Source: Microbulbifer litoralis
GTDB lineage: Bacteria; Pseudomonadota; Gammaproteobacteria; Pseudomonadales; Cellvibrionaceae
Length of the DNA stretch: 64,000 nucleotides
Direction: 5' to 3'
Assembly: GCF_023634065.1 (NCBI RefSeq)
Contig: NZ_JALKCV010000005.1
Location: 62,001 to 126,000 of the forward strand
In this document: one piece after another, positions 18,739 through 27,364 of the stretch
Position numbering within the stretch: the first letter of the stretch is position 1
Layout: every line of letters begins with the position of its first letter
The notes under the pieces: model-generated
Databases searched by the model: none
The model's input: only the letters and a program-made list of their open reading frames with translations
Told to the model about the DNA's origin: nothing
Program-made: the position numbers and the translations under genes

Positions 18739-20236
18739 TCACAAGCACAGCTGGTACCACAACGACGATGACAACACCCTGTATTTCATCGCCGAAATGC
18801 GCCAGGAAACCGATTACGTCAAACACCATATCCAGAAAGTGGTGGCCTTTTTCGAGGCCATGGAGGCTTTTGCCGACTGGCTGCGGAGCCGTGGAAAGAA
18901 AGTGGTGTACTACAAGCTGAACGGTCAAAACAATACCCAGAAGCTGGGCACCAATATCGCCGCGCTGGTACAGGAGCGCAGTATCGGGAAATTCGAATAC
19001 CAGCTGCCGGACGAATACCGGCTGGACCAGCAGCTGAAACAGCTCGCGAAGGACCTCAGCATCGACTGCGAAGCCTTCGATACCGAACACTTCCTCACCA
19101 CCCGCCACGAGCTCGCGGAATTCTTCGACGGCAAACAGTCCCTGCTGATGGAGAGTTTCTACCGGCACATGCGCAAAAAGCATAATGTACTGATGACCCG
19201 GGAGGGCAAACCGGAGGGCGGCAAATGGAACTTCGACCAGAGCAACCGCAGGAAATGGAAAGGCCAGCCACCGATTCCCCACGAAAAAGGCTTCCGCAAG
19301 GATGTGCGCAAGACCCTGAAACGCATCGAAGCCGCCGGCGTAAAGACCTTCGGCAACATTGACCCACAGAACTTCACCTGGCCTACGACCCGCGCGGACG
19401 GCCTCAAGGTGCTGCGCCATTTCTGCGGCCACCTGCTGGTGCACTTCGGCGACTACCAGGACGCCATGGACCCGGACCAGGTCTACCTGTTCCACAGCCG
19501 CCTCAGTTTCGCCATGAACAGCAAACTGTTGCACCCCATGGAGGTGATCCAGGCGGTGATCGAGCACTGGCAGGCCAACCGCGACAGCATCTCCATCAAC
19601 GAGGTGGAGGGCTATGTGCGGCAGATCCTCGGCTGGCGTGAGTATATGCGCGGTATTTACTGGAAAGAGATGCCCGGCTACGCCCGCAGCAACCGCCTCG
19701 ACAACCAGCGCGACCTGCCCGGGTTCTACTGGACCGCCGATACCCGGATGAACTGCCTGCATCACGCAATCAACAACAGCCTCGACCACGCCTATGCCCA
19801 CCATATCCAGCGCCTGATGATCACCGGCAACTTCGCCCTGCTGCTGGGTGTACACCCGGATCAGGTCGACGACTGGTACCTGGGCATCTATATCGATGCC
19901 ATCGAATGGGTGGAGATCACCAACACCCGCGGTATGAGCCAGTTCGCCGACGGCGGGCTGGTGGCCACCAAGCCCTATGTCAGCAGTGGCAGCTATATCA
20001 ACAAGATGGGCAATTATTGTTCAGGGTGTCGGTATGACGTGAAGGAGAAGGTTGGGGAGAATGCCTGTCCGTTTAACAGTCTGTACTGGAATTTCCTCGC
20101 GGAGAAGCGCGAGCACTTTGTCGGCAACCAGCGTATGGCGATGATGTTGAACCTGCTGGATAAGATGGACCCCGCGGAACTCGACGCCCTTCAACAGCGT
20201 GCGAAACAGGTTATCCACAGCCCGGATAATTTCTGA
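18701..20236 (+). CDS. Iron-sulfur bacterial (6-4) photolyase / cryptochrome (PhrB-type)
   Basis: A 511-residue flavoprotein of the FeS-BCP class, which repairs UV-induced pyrimidine (6-4) pyrimidone photoproducts using light. The N-terminal photolyase-related domain opens MKTLRLILGDQLNHKHSW. The C-terminal FAD-binding domain carries WREYMRGIYW and YIDAIEWVEITNTRGMSQFADGG. Four cysteines for the [4Fe-4S] cluster are present at 352, 440, 443 and 456 (MNCLHH, YCSGC, NACPF), the same spacing as in Agrobacterium PhrB (350/438/441/454). No other repair gene is adjacent. Confidence 0.93.
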   Translation: MKTLRLILGDQLNHKHSWYHNDDDNTLYFIAEMRQETDYVKHHIQKVVAFFEAMEAFADWLRSRGKKVVYYKLNGQNNTQKLGTNIAALVQERSIGKFEYQLPDEYRLDQQLKQLAKDLSIDCEAFDTEHFLTTRHELAEFFDGKQSLLMESFYRHMRKKHNVLMTREGKPEGGKWNFDQSNRRKWKGQPPIPHEKGFRKDVRKTLKRIEAAGVKTFGNIDPQNFTWPTTRADGLKVLRHFCGHLLVHFGDYQDAMDPDQVYLFHSRLSFAMNSKLLHPMEVIQAVIEHWQANRDSISINEVEGYVRQILGWREYMRGIYWKEMPGYARSNRLDNQRDLPGFYWTADTRMNCLHHAINNSLDHAYAHHIQRLMITGNFALLLGVHPDQVDDWYLGIYIDAIEWVEITNTRGMSQFADGGLVATKPYVSSGSYINKMGNYCSGCRYDVKEKVGENACPFNSLYWNFLAEKREHFVGNQRMAMMLNLLDKMDPAELDALQQRAKQVIHSPDNF

Positions 20237-20412
20237 GGGTAAAACGAATCCGATCCTTGGCAGGTTTTATCCACAATCTCCCGCTCCTTTTCGACGAACG
20301 GCACCGGGTCAACGCGGAAATGACTTCCGGGCGGAACCCACACTGCGCTAGAGTCACCCCGTTCCAAATACTATTTCGCGCCCAAACACCAATCTCCCAG
20401 GGAGAGAGCACC

Positions 20413-20928
20413 ATGGCAAATCGGGAAATTACCGAGATCAACCGCATATTCACCTCAAGACTGGAGGTGCTGGAGCACATCCTGTCCGTCGGTAGTGAAC
20501 ATTTTTCGGGTCTGGACACCGTACTGCAGGAGCGCCTGGCCGAGGATATGCTGCCGCTCGGCGCCCAGGTGGCGTTCGCCTGCAACCAGCCGCGCGGCTT
20601 TGCCTACTGGTGTGCCGACAAGCCGATCGACAACCTCAGCCCGGAAGTGGCGTCCGCCGAACAGGCTTTGGCGCATATCGCCGAGACCAAGGCGCTGATT
20701 GCCGCAATCAGTGCGGACGACAGCCAGCTCGACGAAATCAAGCGCATCGGCCTGGGCCCGGGACGCTACTGCGAGCTGCCTGCGCGGCAGTATCTGAGCG
20801 ACTACCTGCTGCCTAACCTCTATTTCCATATCACCACCGCCTACGCCATCCTGCGCAAGCTCGGCGCTCCGCTGGGCAAGCCGGATTTCATGGCCTTCCT
20901 GATGCCCTATGTGATGGAAGAGGCCTGA
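20413..20928 (+). CDS. DUF1993 domain protein
   Basis: A 171-residue protein; the ATG at 20413 follows the ribosome site GGGAGAGAG. It is helical, with a DinB-like four-helix appearance: MLPLGAQVAFACNQPRGFAYW near residue 50, then LIAAISADDSQLDEI and a conserved-looking DYLLPNLYFHITTAYAILRKLGAPLGKPDFM. This matches DUF1993, whose members are small metal-binding-like helical bundles of unknown function. A strong GC hairpin follows. Confidence 0.8.
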   Translation: MANREITEINRIFTSRLEVLEHILSVGSEHFSGLDTVLQERLAEDMLPLGAQVAFACNQPRGFAYWCADKPIDNLSPEVASAEQALAHIAETKALIAAISADDSQLDEIKRIGLGPGRYCELPARQYLSDYLLPNLYFHITTAYAILRKLGAPLGKPDFMAFLMPYVMEEA

Positions 20929-20944
20929 GTAGCCCCCGCTAAGC

Positions 20945-20973
20945 AGAGGCCGCCGCTACCGCGGCGGCCTCTT
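20945..20973 (+). terminator. GC-rich hairpin terminator after DUF1993
   Basis: A perfect 12-bp stem AGAGGCCGCCGC/GCGGCGGCCTCT with the loop TACC, followed by TTGC. The T tract is minimal, but the stem is very stable and 16 bases beyond the stop codon. Confidence 0.65.
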
Positions 20974-21097
20974 GCATGCGAGGCGGCGCCATGGCCGCTC
21001 CGCACCAGTTGCGGGGACGGCTGCATAACCTCCACAATCCTTCGCACCGAACACTTCATCAAACTTTGCCCCGATCAATACAACCAAAGAGATCCCC

Positions 21098-21598
21098 ATG
21101 GCGAACCCGGGCACCCTGACATTCTTCTGCGGCAAGATGGGCGCGGGAAAATCCACCCACGCCAAACGCATCGCCACAGCGCAGAACGCCGTTCTGCTGT
21201 CCGAAGACCACTGGCTGGCCACCCTCTACCCCGGCCAGATCCAGTCCTTCGATGACTACCTGAAGTACTCTGCACTGCTCAAGCCGCTGGTAAAGGCGCA
21301 TGTGCAGGATATACTGCGTACCGGCACCAGTGTCGTAATGGACTTCCCGGCCAATACGGCGGCTCAGCGGAAGTGGTTTGTGGAGCTGTGTGAAGAAGCC
21401 GGGTGTGAGCATCAGATGGTGTATCTGGATATCAGTGATGCGCAGTGTCTGGAGCAGATTGCGGTGCGGTGTAGGGAGCAGCCGGAGCGGGCCCGGTTTG
21501 ATACCGAGGTGGTATTCCGCCAGGTAACGCGGTTCTTCGAAGTGCCCAGCGATCAGGAAGGTCTGAATGTTGTGCCGATGACGACGAGCACCCTGTAA
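21098..21598 (+). CDS. P-loop AAA_33-type small ATPase/kinase
   Basis: A 166-residue cytoplasmic protein with a Walker A GKMGAGKSTHAK at residues 12-23. A Walker B-like strand TSVVMDFPANTAAQR (about 80) follows, then an LID-like ARFDTEVVFRQVTRFFE. The layout is that of small AAA_33 nucleotide or metabolite kinases related to zeta toxins and shikimate kinase. No partner antitoxin is adjacent, so a toxin role is unlikely. The substrate is unknown. Confidence 0.8.
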   Translation: MANPGTLTFFCGKMGAGKSTHAKRIATAQNAVLLSEDHWLATLYPGQIQSFDDYLKYSALLKPLVKAHVQDILRTGTSVVMDFPANTAAQRKWFVELCEEAGCEHQMVYLDISDAQCLEQIAVRCREQPERARFDTEVVFRQVTRFFEVPSDQEGLNVVPMTTSTL

Positions 21599-21865
21599 CC
21601 CCGCCTGGCGTGGGGTGCCAAGAAGAATCTATCGCCTAAAAACAAAACTCCTAGAATGAGAGGCTCCGTCCTGTAGGTGTCAATGTCCATACCTTCCAGG
21701 AAGATCCGAAGAGGAAGGCCAATGTCGAGTAAGCTTTTGAATACGGTGGATTCTGGCGTAGAGATCGATACCCTGATTGGAACGCCAAAATTTTACTCTG
21801 GCTCCAATTCTTCGGTAACTACAGTAATTAATAGACGCTCCTGACGAGCCGAACCAAGTTCACAC

Positions 21866-22069
21866 ATGAACCATGAATTTATCAGAAAATTGGCCAGAAA
21901 CCTGAGGACCCGCCGGGGCCAGCAAACGCAGGAGGCATTTGCTCGCAAACTGGGTATCAGCAGGGCGACTCTGACCCGCCTGGAGAGCGCCTCCCAAAAT
22001 ACCACCTTGAAGACGCTGGATCGGATCACGAAAAGCCTGCGTTGCGATGTGGGCGATTTGTTTGAGTAG
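21866..22069 (+). CDS. Small XRE-type DNA-binding protein
   Basis: A 67-residue helix-turn-helix protein, essentially one Cro/CI domain: RNLRTRRGQQTQEAFARKLG, then ISRATLTRLESASQNTTLKTLDRITKSLRCDVGDLF. The final CDVGDLF is the usual end of XRE domains. There is no partner domain. It lies in an AT-richer stretch beside the NLP gene, with no obvious toxin partner; a 40-codon frame at 21722-21844 upstream is unconvincing. Confidence 0.78.
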   Translation: MNHEFIRKLARNLRTRRGQQTQEAFARKLGISRATLTRLESASQNTTLKTLDRITKSLRCDVGDLFE

Positions 22070-22289
22070 AAGCGAACACCTGATACGGCTGATGCCAATT
22101 TCACCCAGAGCCTGCCACTGATGACTGAGTCATTTGAGGCGAATAGTGGTGGCATTATGAAAACGATTTTTGAAACGGTCGATTCCTATACGGCTTCTTT
22201 CAACAGTCCGCTTATGTGTACACAACGGAATGAATTGAACAGCCGCCCGCCAGCGGCTGTAGATAACCATTCTGGATAATGCTGGAGAA

Positions 22290-23516
22290 CTACTGTTGCT
22301 GGCAGTAGAGGCTCAGACTGTCACAGTAGCGACCACTGCAACTGACGCCGGCTACATAACCACCTTTGTTACACTGGCCGAGCCCCTGCTCCTCGGAGAA
22401 GGATGTGGTCCAGTTTCCGGGGGAAGCGCTGTGATTGCGCAATATCAGTTTTAGATTGTCGCAATATCGACCGCTGCACTTTGCGCCGACCACGACGGCA
22501 TCATCACTGGCCCAACTATTGGGCAACTCCTCCGAGATCCAATCCCCGGTTTCCCAGCGCTCCCCTTGTGGCGATACTGCTGGCAGGTTGCAGCACTTCA
22601 GGCGTTTGTTGTCACAGTAACTGCCGGAACATTCAACCCCCGCCACGATGCGATCATTCGCGCAGTAGGCCCCGGCGCTGTCCTCCTCGGAAAACCAGTC
22701 GGAGTATTCGCAGTCTTCACCATCAAAAAAATCCGGATAGCTGACTGGCTTGAAGCGATTCAGGTTGTCGATAAAGTTGCTGTCTTTCAGTGGAATGGTT
22801 GCGGAGCCATAGTCAAAAGTGTTGAGCAGTGCGCGCATTTCGGCATTGCTCTTGCTGTCACCGTGGATCTGGTACCAGCTGGTAATCGGCGGCGTGACGA
22901 AGTCGGAGTAGGGGTTCTCTGCGACTTCCGTCGATCCCGCAAAGCGCATGGCATGCGTTGTAGCACCATCCTTGTGGTAGACCACGCGGATATGTGTACC
23001 GGTGTGGGGTACGTCTGCCAGTGCACGCGTCTCCATATCGCCATGGGCGCTGACGCTACCGTGGGTGACAGTGCCATCTTTCGTCCACACGGCAGCCTGT
23101 TCCCAATCGTGCCGGTGACCAAACGGATCCAGGCCGGCGATCACCTGGTCCTTCTCAAAGTAGAGTGCGTAAAAGTGGCCGCAGTATTCTGAGCCATCCT
23201 TCAACATGCACAGCGAGCGGTGCAATGTGTTGGAGTAATTCAGGAAATCCGCCGTGCGGCAGTCTCCGCCGAGACTGCCGGTTGTGTTCAGGCCCGCGTT
23301 TTGTTCGCCGTCGCGGCTGATTCCAGCGGCGGGGAAACAGCCGTCGCCATCAAAGTCGAAGATCGGTGCTATCTCAAGCACCTGGTTATTATCCACCGCC
23401 TGGTTTAGATGGTAGAAATCGCTTGCCTGTACCTGGCCCGTAGAAATCCCGGCGACGGCGAGCACCGCCATTGTCGTAAATCGGCCTGTCAATTTGATGA
23501 TGAATCTGAGTAGCAT
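22290..23516 (-). CDS. NLP (necrosis- and ethylene-inducing-like) secreted protein with three Cys-rich repeats
   Basis: A 408-residue secreted protein with a signal peptide ending near residue 31 (VQASDFYH). Residues 32-275 are an NPP1 domain: the signature heptapeptide GHRHDWE is at 133-139, and metal-site-type acidic residues are nearby. Members of this family bind plant glycosylinositol-phosphorylceramides and permeabilise membranes; whether this one is cytolytic is unknown. Residues 280-408 hold three repeats of about 43 residues, each with VAGVxCSGxYCD followed by a hydrophobic strand. I do not know a named family for them; a carbohydrate- or surface-binding role is a guess. The surrounding DNA is AT-richer than average. 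Confidence 0.85.
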   Translation of the reverse strand: MLLRFIIKLTGRFTTMAVLAVAGISTGQVQASDFYHLNQAVDNNQVLEIAPIFDFDGDGCFPAAGISRDGEQNAGLNTTGSLGGDCRTADFLNYSNTLHRSLCMLKDGSEYCGHFYALYFEKDQVIAGLDPFGHRHDWEQAAVWTKDGTVTHGSVSAHGDMETRALADVPHTGTHIRVVYHKDGATTHAMRFAGSTEVAENPYSDFVTPPITSWYQIHGDSKSNAEMRALLNTFDYGSATIPLKDSNFIDNLNRFKPVSYPDFFDGEDCEYSDWFSEEDSAGAYCANDRIVAGVECSGSYCDNKRLKCCNLPAVSPQGERWETGDWISEELPNSWASDDAVVVGAKCSGRYCDNLKLILRNHSASPGNWTTSFSEEQGLGQCNKGGYVAGVSCSGRYCDSLSLYCQQQ

Positions 23517-23590
23517 GACTGTTCCCGTAAGTTATCGTTATTGATATTTCTGAAAGCCACCACCGAAGTATTTCCCGGAAGATCGCTTTC

Positions 23591-23616
23591 TGGGTCCAAT
23601 TGATTCATCGGACCCA
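23591..23616. promoter_or_regulatory. Inverted repeat upstream of the NLP gene (operator candidate)
   Basis: TGGGTCC, 12 bases, GGACCCA. It is a perfect dyad 75-100 bp before the NLP start codon, in a position suited to a regulator. Which protein would bind is unknown; the neighbouring XRE protein is one possibility. Confidence 0.3.
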
Positions 23617-23866
23617 ATTTGACAGCTCTGCCAGATTAAATGATGTTTATGACAGTCATGCTTACTGTATACTTAAATTCAAACCGATAAACAGAAAATA
23701 TTTTTAACTTTTCTGTAAAAAAACCAGAATAAATATGACTTTTCCACCACGGCAATGATTATTTCGGCGCTACAGTATCCCGTCTGTTATAAAGGGGTCC
23801 TAATAGTATTGACATTTATCCAGAATCCTTTTAACAACCGGCAAACCCTGTATTCACTTCCTTGAG

Positions 23867-23897
23867 TCGTCATCCCGGATCGAGTCCGGGATGACGA
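23867..23897. repeat. REP-like hairpin
   Basis: TCGTCATCCCGGA, a 5-base loop and TCCGGGATGACGA: a perfect 13-bp stem without a T tract. It belongs to the same CGTCATCCCGG type as 10444-10475. Confidence 0.6.
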
Positions 23898-23983
23898 CTG
23901 CGACGGGTGGTTTGGGCCAAAACAATTTTGAAACAGCTAATCATTGTTCATTGAAAGGCGTAAATACCAGGCTGGAATGCAAA

Positions 23984-24007
23984 ATGCGGCGGCCATGAAA
24001 GGCCGCC
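23984..24007 (-). terminator. Hairpin after the GFA gene
   Basis: On the minus strand GGCGGCC, a short loop and GGCCGCC, followed by GCATTTTGC, 8 bases past the stop of the GFA gene. A moderate Rho-independent terminator. Confidence 0.5.
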
Positions 24008-24014
24008 TTAACGC

Positions 24015-24419
24015 TTAAAGATGCCGGGTTTCCGCCGGCACCGTCCACCAACTATCATTGCGCCCATCAAAATACTGAACCGGCGCATCGATCAGTTCCT
24101 GCGGGTCGACATCGTCCAGTGTCGACACGATGACGGAGACATAGTCACCGCCAATCTCTTCCACATACCCCTTGCCGAACGGACGCACACCGCAGTGCCT
24201 GCAAAACAGGTGGTGCGCCTGCCTGCTGCCAAACTGGTAGTCGCTGAGTGCTTCCTCACCCTGCAGCAGGCGGAAGTCGCCGGGCTTGATCAGCGCACCC
24301 CACTCGCGGGTCTTGCTGCAGATGGAGCAATTGCATTTACCGGTACCGGCGCTCAGGTCGATATCCGCTTCATACTGCACTGCGCCGCAGTGGCAACTTC
24401 CCTGATAAGTCTTTTTCAT
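24015..24419 (-). CDS. GFA/CENP-V family zinc protein
   Basis: A 134-residue protein of the glutathione-dependent formaldehyde-activating (Gfa) fold. Zinc ligands are visible in [12 protein letters not shown] (residues 8-10), [13 protein letters not shown] (about 29-34) and [10 protein letters not shown] (about 72-75). Family members bind zinc and often act on glutathione adducts, though many lack proven activity. Its ATG overlaps the stop of the upstream GST gene as TGATG, indicating translational coupling and a shared role in glutathione chemistry. Confidence 0.85.
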   Translation of the reverse strand: MKKTYQGSCHCGAVQYEADIDLSAGTGKCNCSICSKTREWGALIKPGDFRLLQGEEALSDYQFGSRQAHHLFCRHCGVRPFGKGYVEEIGGDYVSVIVSTLDDVDPQELIDAPVQYFDGRNDSWWTVPAETRHL

Positions 24420-25039
24420 CAGGCTTTCTCCATCAGGGCATCATCTTTTTCCATCGCGCGGCGGTAGGCGTCGCGGTCGGTGACGCGTTGTGCGTAGTCG
24501 ATGAATTCCGCACGCTTTTCAACGGTGCCGAACTGCAGGCCCCAGCCGATCTGGGAGCCGACGTAGACGTCGGCGGCGGTAAAGCGCTCACCGGTAATAA
24601 AGGGATGCTCCGCAAGCCAGGCGGCAAGGTTGTCGAGTACAGCCGCGTAGCTTCCGTAGCCCACCATCTTCTGCTTCTCCGCATCCGGCTCCAGGCCGAA
24701 GGTTTTGAAGTCAATGATCGCCGCTTCCAGCGGCCCGGCGGCAAAGAACAACCAGCGGTAGTAGCTGGCGCGCTCTTCGGGTAGCGGCGCCAGTCCCGCT
24801 TGCGGAAAAGTTTCCGCCAGGTAGGCGCAGATGGCCGCGCCCTCGGTCACCACCTGGTCGCGGTGCACGATGGCCGGCACTTTGCCCATCGGGTTGATCT
24901 TCAGGTAGGCGGGGGATTTCATGCTGCCGTCGTATTCGAGTACCTCCGTGTCATACGGCGCAGCCGCTTCCTCCAGCATCCAGCGCGCGATGCGGCCGCG
25001 GGATTGGGGGTTCGTATAGAGAATGACTGTATCTTTCAT
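24419..25039 (-). CDS. Glutathione S-transferase
   Basis: A 206-residue GST; the ATG at 25037-25039 gives [22 protein letters not shown], and the much longer open frame upstream is antisense to the WYL regulator. The N-terminal thioredoxin fold has the active-site serine region NPQSRGR and the cis-proline site GKVPAIV, then [16 protein letters not shown]. The helical C-terminal domain has [15 protein letters not shown]. It is coupled to the GFA gene (1-base overlap). The divergent WYL regulator 120 bp away may control the pair. Confidence 0.88.
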   Translation of the reverse strand: MKDTVILYTNPQSRGRIARWMLEEAAAPYDTEVLEYDGSMKSPAYLKINPMGKVPAIVHRDQVVTEGAAICAYLAETFPQAGLAPLPEERASYYRWLFFAAGPLEAAIIDFKTFGLEPDAEKQKMVGYGSYAAVLDNLAAWLAEHPFITGERFTAADVYVGSQIGWGLQFGTVEKRAEFIDYAQRVTDRDAYRRAMEKDDALMEKA

Positions 25040-25115
25040 CGCTGGTCTCCATTGGTCTTCGTCTGTCTGCGTTTGCAGAGAGCTTGTGATCCGGGTGCTC
25101 GCACTGTAATCGCCA

Positions 25116-25138
25116 ATTAGGCTATATTCCGCCCTAAT
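25116..25138. promoter_or_regulatory. Dyad between GST and WYL regulator (operator candidate)
   Basis: ATTAGG and CCTAAT arms about 11 bases apart, lying across a TATATT-like box in the 120-bp divergent gap. WYL/YafY regulators commonly bind their own divergent promoter, so it is a plausible site. The dyad is imperfect. Confidence 0.35.
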
Positions 25139-25159
25139 AAATGAGGCAGGGTGCAAGTC

Positions 25160-26119
25160 ATGTCGAATCCAACGACACGCGTGTTGGCGCTGCTGGAGCT
25201 GCTGCAGATCCACGGCAACGCCAGTGGCGGCAAACTGGCACAGATGCTGGGTGTGGACGGGCGCACGCTGCGCCGCTATATCGCGACGCTGGAGGAGATC
25301 GGGATTCCATTGACGACCGAGCGCGGACGCCACGGCGGCTACCGGCTGGTGTCCGGCTACAAGCTGCCGCCGATGATGTTCACCAACGAGGAGACACTGG
25401 CCATCTCCCTGGGCCTGCTGGCGGCGCGCAGCCTCAGTGTAGGCGATGTCTCGGCCGCGGTTGCCAGTGCCCAGGCCAAGCTCGAGCGGGTCATGCCGCA
25501 GAAGCTGAAACAGCAACTGCGCGCGCTCGACGACAGCGTCACCCTGGACCTGGTGCCGACGGCCGCGCCAGACAGTGCCACGCTGGCAACCCTGGCCGCC
25601 GCCACCCAGAACCGGTGCCGCACGACATTCGACTATACCGGCGGTAGCAATAACGGTAACGAGGGTGCGACACGGCGCGAGTTCGATCCCTACGGCCTGG
25701 TGTTCCGCCGCGGCCGCTGGTACGCGGTGGGGCATTGCCATCTGCGCGCCGATCTGCGCACCTTTCGCCTGGACCGCATACGGCAATTGCGCCGGCTGGA
25801 GATTCCTTTCCAGCGGCCGCAGGATTTCGATGCCGCCGCTTATCTCAGCGGCAGTTTTGCCAGTATGGACGCGGGTATTGAGGTGGAGCTGTTATTGCGT
25901 ACGGATCTGGCGCGTGCCAGTGCGGTGCTCGGCGATGAGCTGGGCCTGCTGACCCCCAAAGGGAATGCGGTGTTATGGCGCGCACATACCGGCTGTCTGA
26001 ACTGGTTCGCTTCGCAATTGATCCGGCTGCCATTTGCCTTCGAGATTCTCTCGCCGCCCGGTTTGCGGGACGAGTTGCGCAGCCACGCGGAACGACTGCT
26101 GGTCATGGTGAAGGATTGA
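25160..26119 (+). CDS. WYL-domain transcriptional regulator (YafY family)
   Basis: A 319-residue regulator. I prefer the ATG at 25160 (GAGGCAGGG nine bases before it) over a GTG at 25151. The N-terminal winged helix reads RVLALLELLQIHGNASGGKLAQMLGVDGRTLRRYIATLEEIGIPL. The WYL domain follows from about 130, with FDPYGLVFRRGRWYAVGHCHLRADLRTFRLDRI, and a C-terminal WCX-like extension. WYL proteins sense nucleic-acid or small ligands. It is divergently placed to GST-GFA and likely regulates them. Confidence 0.87.
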   Translation: MSNPTTRVLALLELLQIHGNASGGKLAQMLGVDGRTLRRYIATLEEIGIPLTTERGRHGGYRLVSGYKLPPMMFTNEETLAISLGLLAARSLSVGDVSAAVASAQAKLERVMPQKLKQQLRALDDSVTLDLVPTAAPDSATLATLAAATQNRCRTTFDYTGGSNNGNEGATRREFDPYGLVFRRGRWYAVGHCHLRADLRTFRLDRIRQLRRLEIPFQRPQDFDAAAYLSGSFASMDAGIEVELLLRTDLARASAVLGDELGLLTPKGNAVLWRAHTGCLNWFASQLIRLPFAFEILSPPGLRDELRSHAERLLVMVKD

Positions 26120-26204
26120 TGACCCCAAGAATAGTTTTTTTTCTGTTTCCCCCCGATCATTCAGTCGGAGTCCGCCTACAGGTGAATGCCCTTCCAGGCT
26201 AAAC

Positions 26205-26245
26205 CGCTGTTCGCCTGCAGGCAGGCTCCTACCGGGGCTACGGCG
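26205..26245. repeat. REP-like element (GTTCGCCTGCAGGCAGG type)
   Basis: The gap between the WYL regulator and the second GST holds GTTCGCCTGCAGGCAGGCTC, a compact palindrome typical of extragenic repeats in pseudomonad-like genomes. Only one copy is obvious in this window. Confidence 0.4.
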
Positions 26246-26271
26246 AATTCCAGGCGAACCTCGGTCATTTC

Positions 26272-26898
26272 CTACCCTTCCATCGCCGCAAAGGCCTCGG
26301 CAATCCTCATTGGTGCCGTGGGGCGGGCGTACATGGTTTGCAGGTAGTCAGCCAAGCGCGGGGCATTATCAAGCAGCTTGGCTTCATCCACCCAGTCGAG
26401 CGTATAGGCCGCGTTGAAGTCGGCCACACTCAGTCGGTCGCCCACGACAAATTCACGGCCCTGCATATGCCGCTCGAGTACATCCACCATCTCTCTGCAC
26501 TCGCGCTTCGCCAACTCGGCATCCTGCGGCAACCGTTTGTCTTCCGGGTACAGGAATGTGTGCCGCCCGATACGCCACAGGGGTTGCTCGATTTCGGTCA
26601 CCAGGAAGAATATCCAGCGGTACATTTGCGCCCTCTCTTGCAGTGACTGTGGAATAAAGCCCGCTTCGGGGTGCTTCTCGGCCAGGTAGAGCTGGATGGC
26701 GGCGGACTCCGTCAGTACCAGATCCCCGTCCACCAGTACCGGGACCTTGGCGGCGGGGTTGAGGGCGAGGAAGTCGTCCCGGCGGGCCTCACCTTTCAGC
26801 AGGTCTACCGGGTGTATTTCGTATTCCAGGCCCAGTTCATTCAGCAACCAGATAACGCGCAACACGCGGGTGGGTGGCGTTCCGTACAGTTTGATCAT
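26272..26898 (-). CDS. Glutathione S-transferase
   Basis: A 208-residue GST; I choose the ATG at 26896-26898 because MIKLYGTPPTRVLRVIWLL is the usual start, while eight extra residues from an upstream ATG are not conserved-looking. It has PAAKVPVLVDGDLVLTESAAIQLYLAEKHP (cis-Pro and glutathione gamma-Glu site) and the C-terminal motif VVGDRLSVADFNAAYTLDW. It probably conjugates or reduces electrophiles with glutathione; the substrate is unknown. The YCII gene lies immediately upstream on the same strand. Confidence 0.87.
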   Translation of the reverse strand: MIKLYGTPPTRVLRVIWLLNELGLEYEIHPVDLLKGEARRDDFLALNPAAKVPVLVDGDLVLTESAAIQLYLAEKHPEAGFIPQSLQERAQMYRWIFFLVTEIEQPLWRIGRHTFLYPEDKRLPQDAELAKRECREMVDVLERHMQGREFVVGDRLSVADFNAAYTLDWVDEAKLLDNAPRLADYLQTMYARPTAPMRIAEAFAAMEG

Positions 26899-26980
26899 TT
26901 CCGGCTCCGTTTTTCTGCTCACCGCTGATTTCCGCCGTCGGACGGTGGTCGCGCGGCAGCGCTGGGTTCAGGGGATGGGT

Positions 26981-27364
26981 TCAACCGGCATTGCCGCCGG
27001 CCTGGTTACCGGTTTCCTTCAGTTCCCGCGCAGGGCGGACTTCCACCGAGCCGTAGCGGGCCGGCGGGATCCTGCCGGCCAGGGCAATGGCTTCGTTGAG
27101 ATCTTTCGCTTCGAGCATGTAGAAGCCGGCGAGCTGCTCCTTGGTCTCGGCAAAGGGACCATCGGTGACAGTGACATTGTTGTCGCGGACGCGCACGGTT
27201 GTGGCCGTATCGGTGGGCAGCAGCGGGCTTCCGGTGATGAAGTGGCCACTTTCGGTCAGGCCGGCCACACACGCGATGCACTCCTGGTTGAGCGAATCCC
27301 ACTCCTGCTGGGACAGGCGGTCCATGATCTTTTCGTCGTAGTAGACCAGTGCCAGGTACTTCAT
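26981..27364 (-). CDS. YCII-related (DGPF-domain) protein
   Basis: A 127-residue protein of the YCII/DGPF family: it opens MKYLALVYYDEKIMDRLS and contains the family motif VTVTDGPFAETKEQLAGFYMLEA with the conserved Asp-Gly-Pro-Phe, then AIALAGRIPPARYGSVEVRPA. Members are small ferredoxin-like dimers, often encoded with ECF sigma factors; no sigma factor gene is adjacent here. It shares orientation with the GST downstream (82-base gap), so the two may be one transcript. Confidence 0.87.
   Translation of the reverse strand: MKYLALVYYDEKIMDRLSQQEWDSLNQECIACVAGLTESGHFITGSPLLPTDTATTVRVRDNNVTVTDGPFAETKEQLAGFYMLEAKDLNEAIALAGRIPPARYGSVEVRPARELKETGNQAGGNAG

Larger units (their letters stand above)
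23517..24014. other. 498-bp AT-rich gap upstream of the NLP gene
   Basis: No gene. It contains a 7-bp inverted repeat (23591-23616), a REP-like hairpin (23867-23897) and a terminator-like hairpin for the GFA gene (23984-24007). The A/T-rich block at 23660-23760 probably carries the NLP promoter. Confidence 0.45.

Noticed and set aside
21722..21844. 40-codon plus-strand frame before the XRE gene (MSSKLLNTVDSGVEID...)
   Set aside because: It has a modest upstream AGGAAGG-type site but no family resemblance; it is too short to support. A partner of the XRE protein cannot be excluded.
21098..22069. Toxin-antitoxin pair (zeta-like P-loop kinase plus XRE)
   Set aside because: The genes are 267 bp apart, not coupled, and the kinase lacks clear zeta-toxin features.
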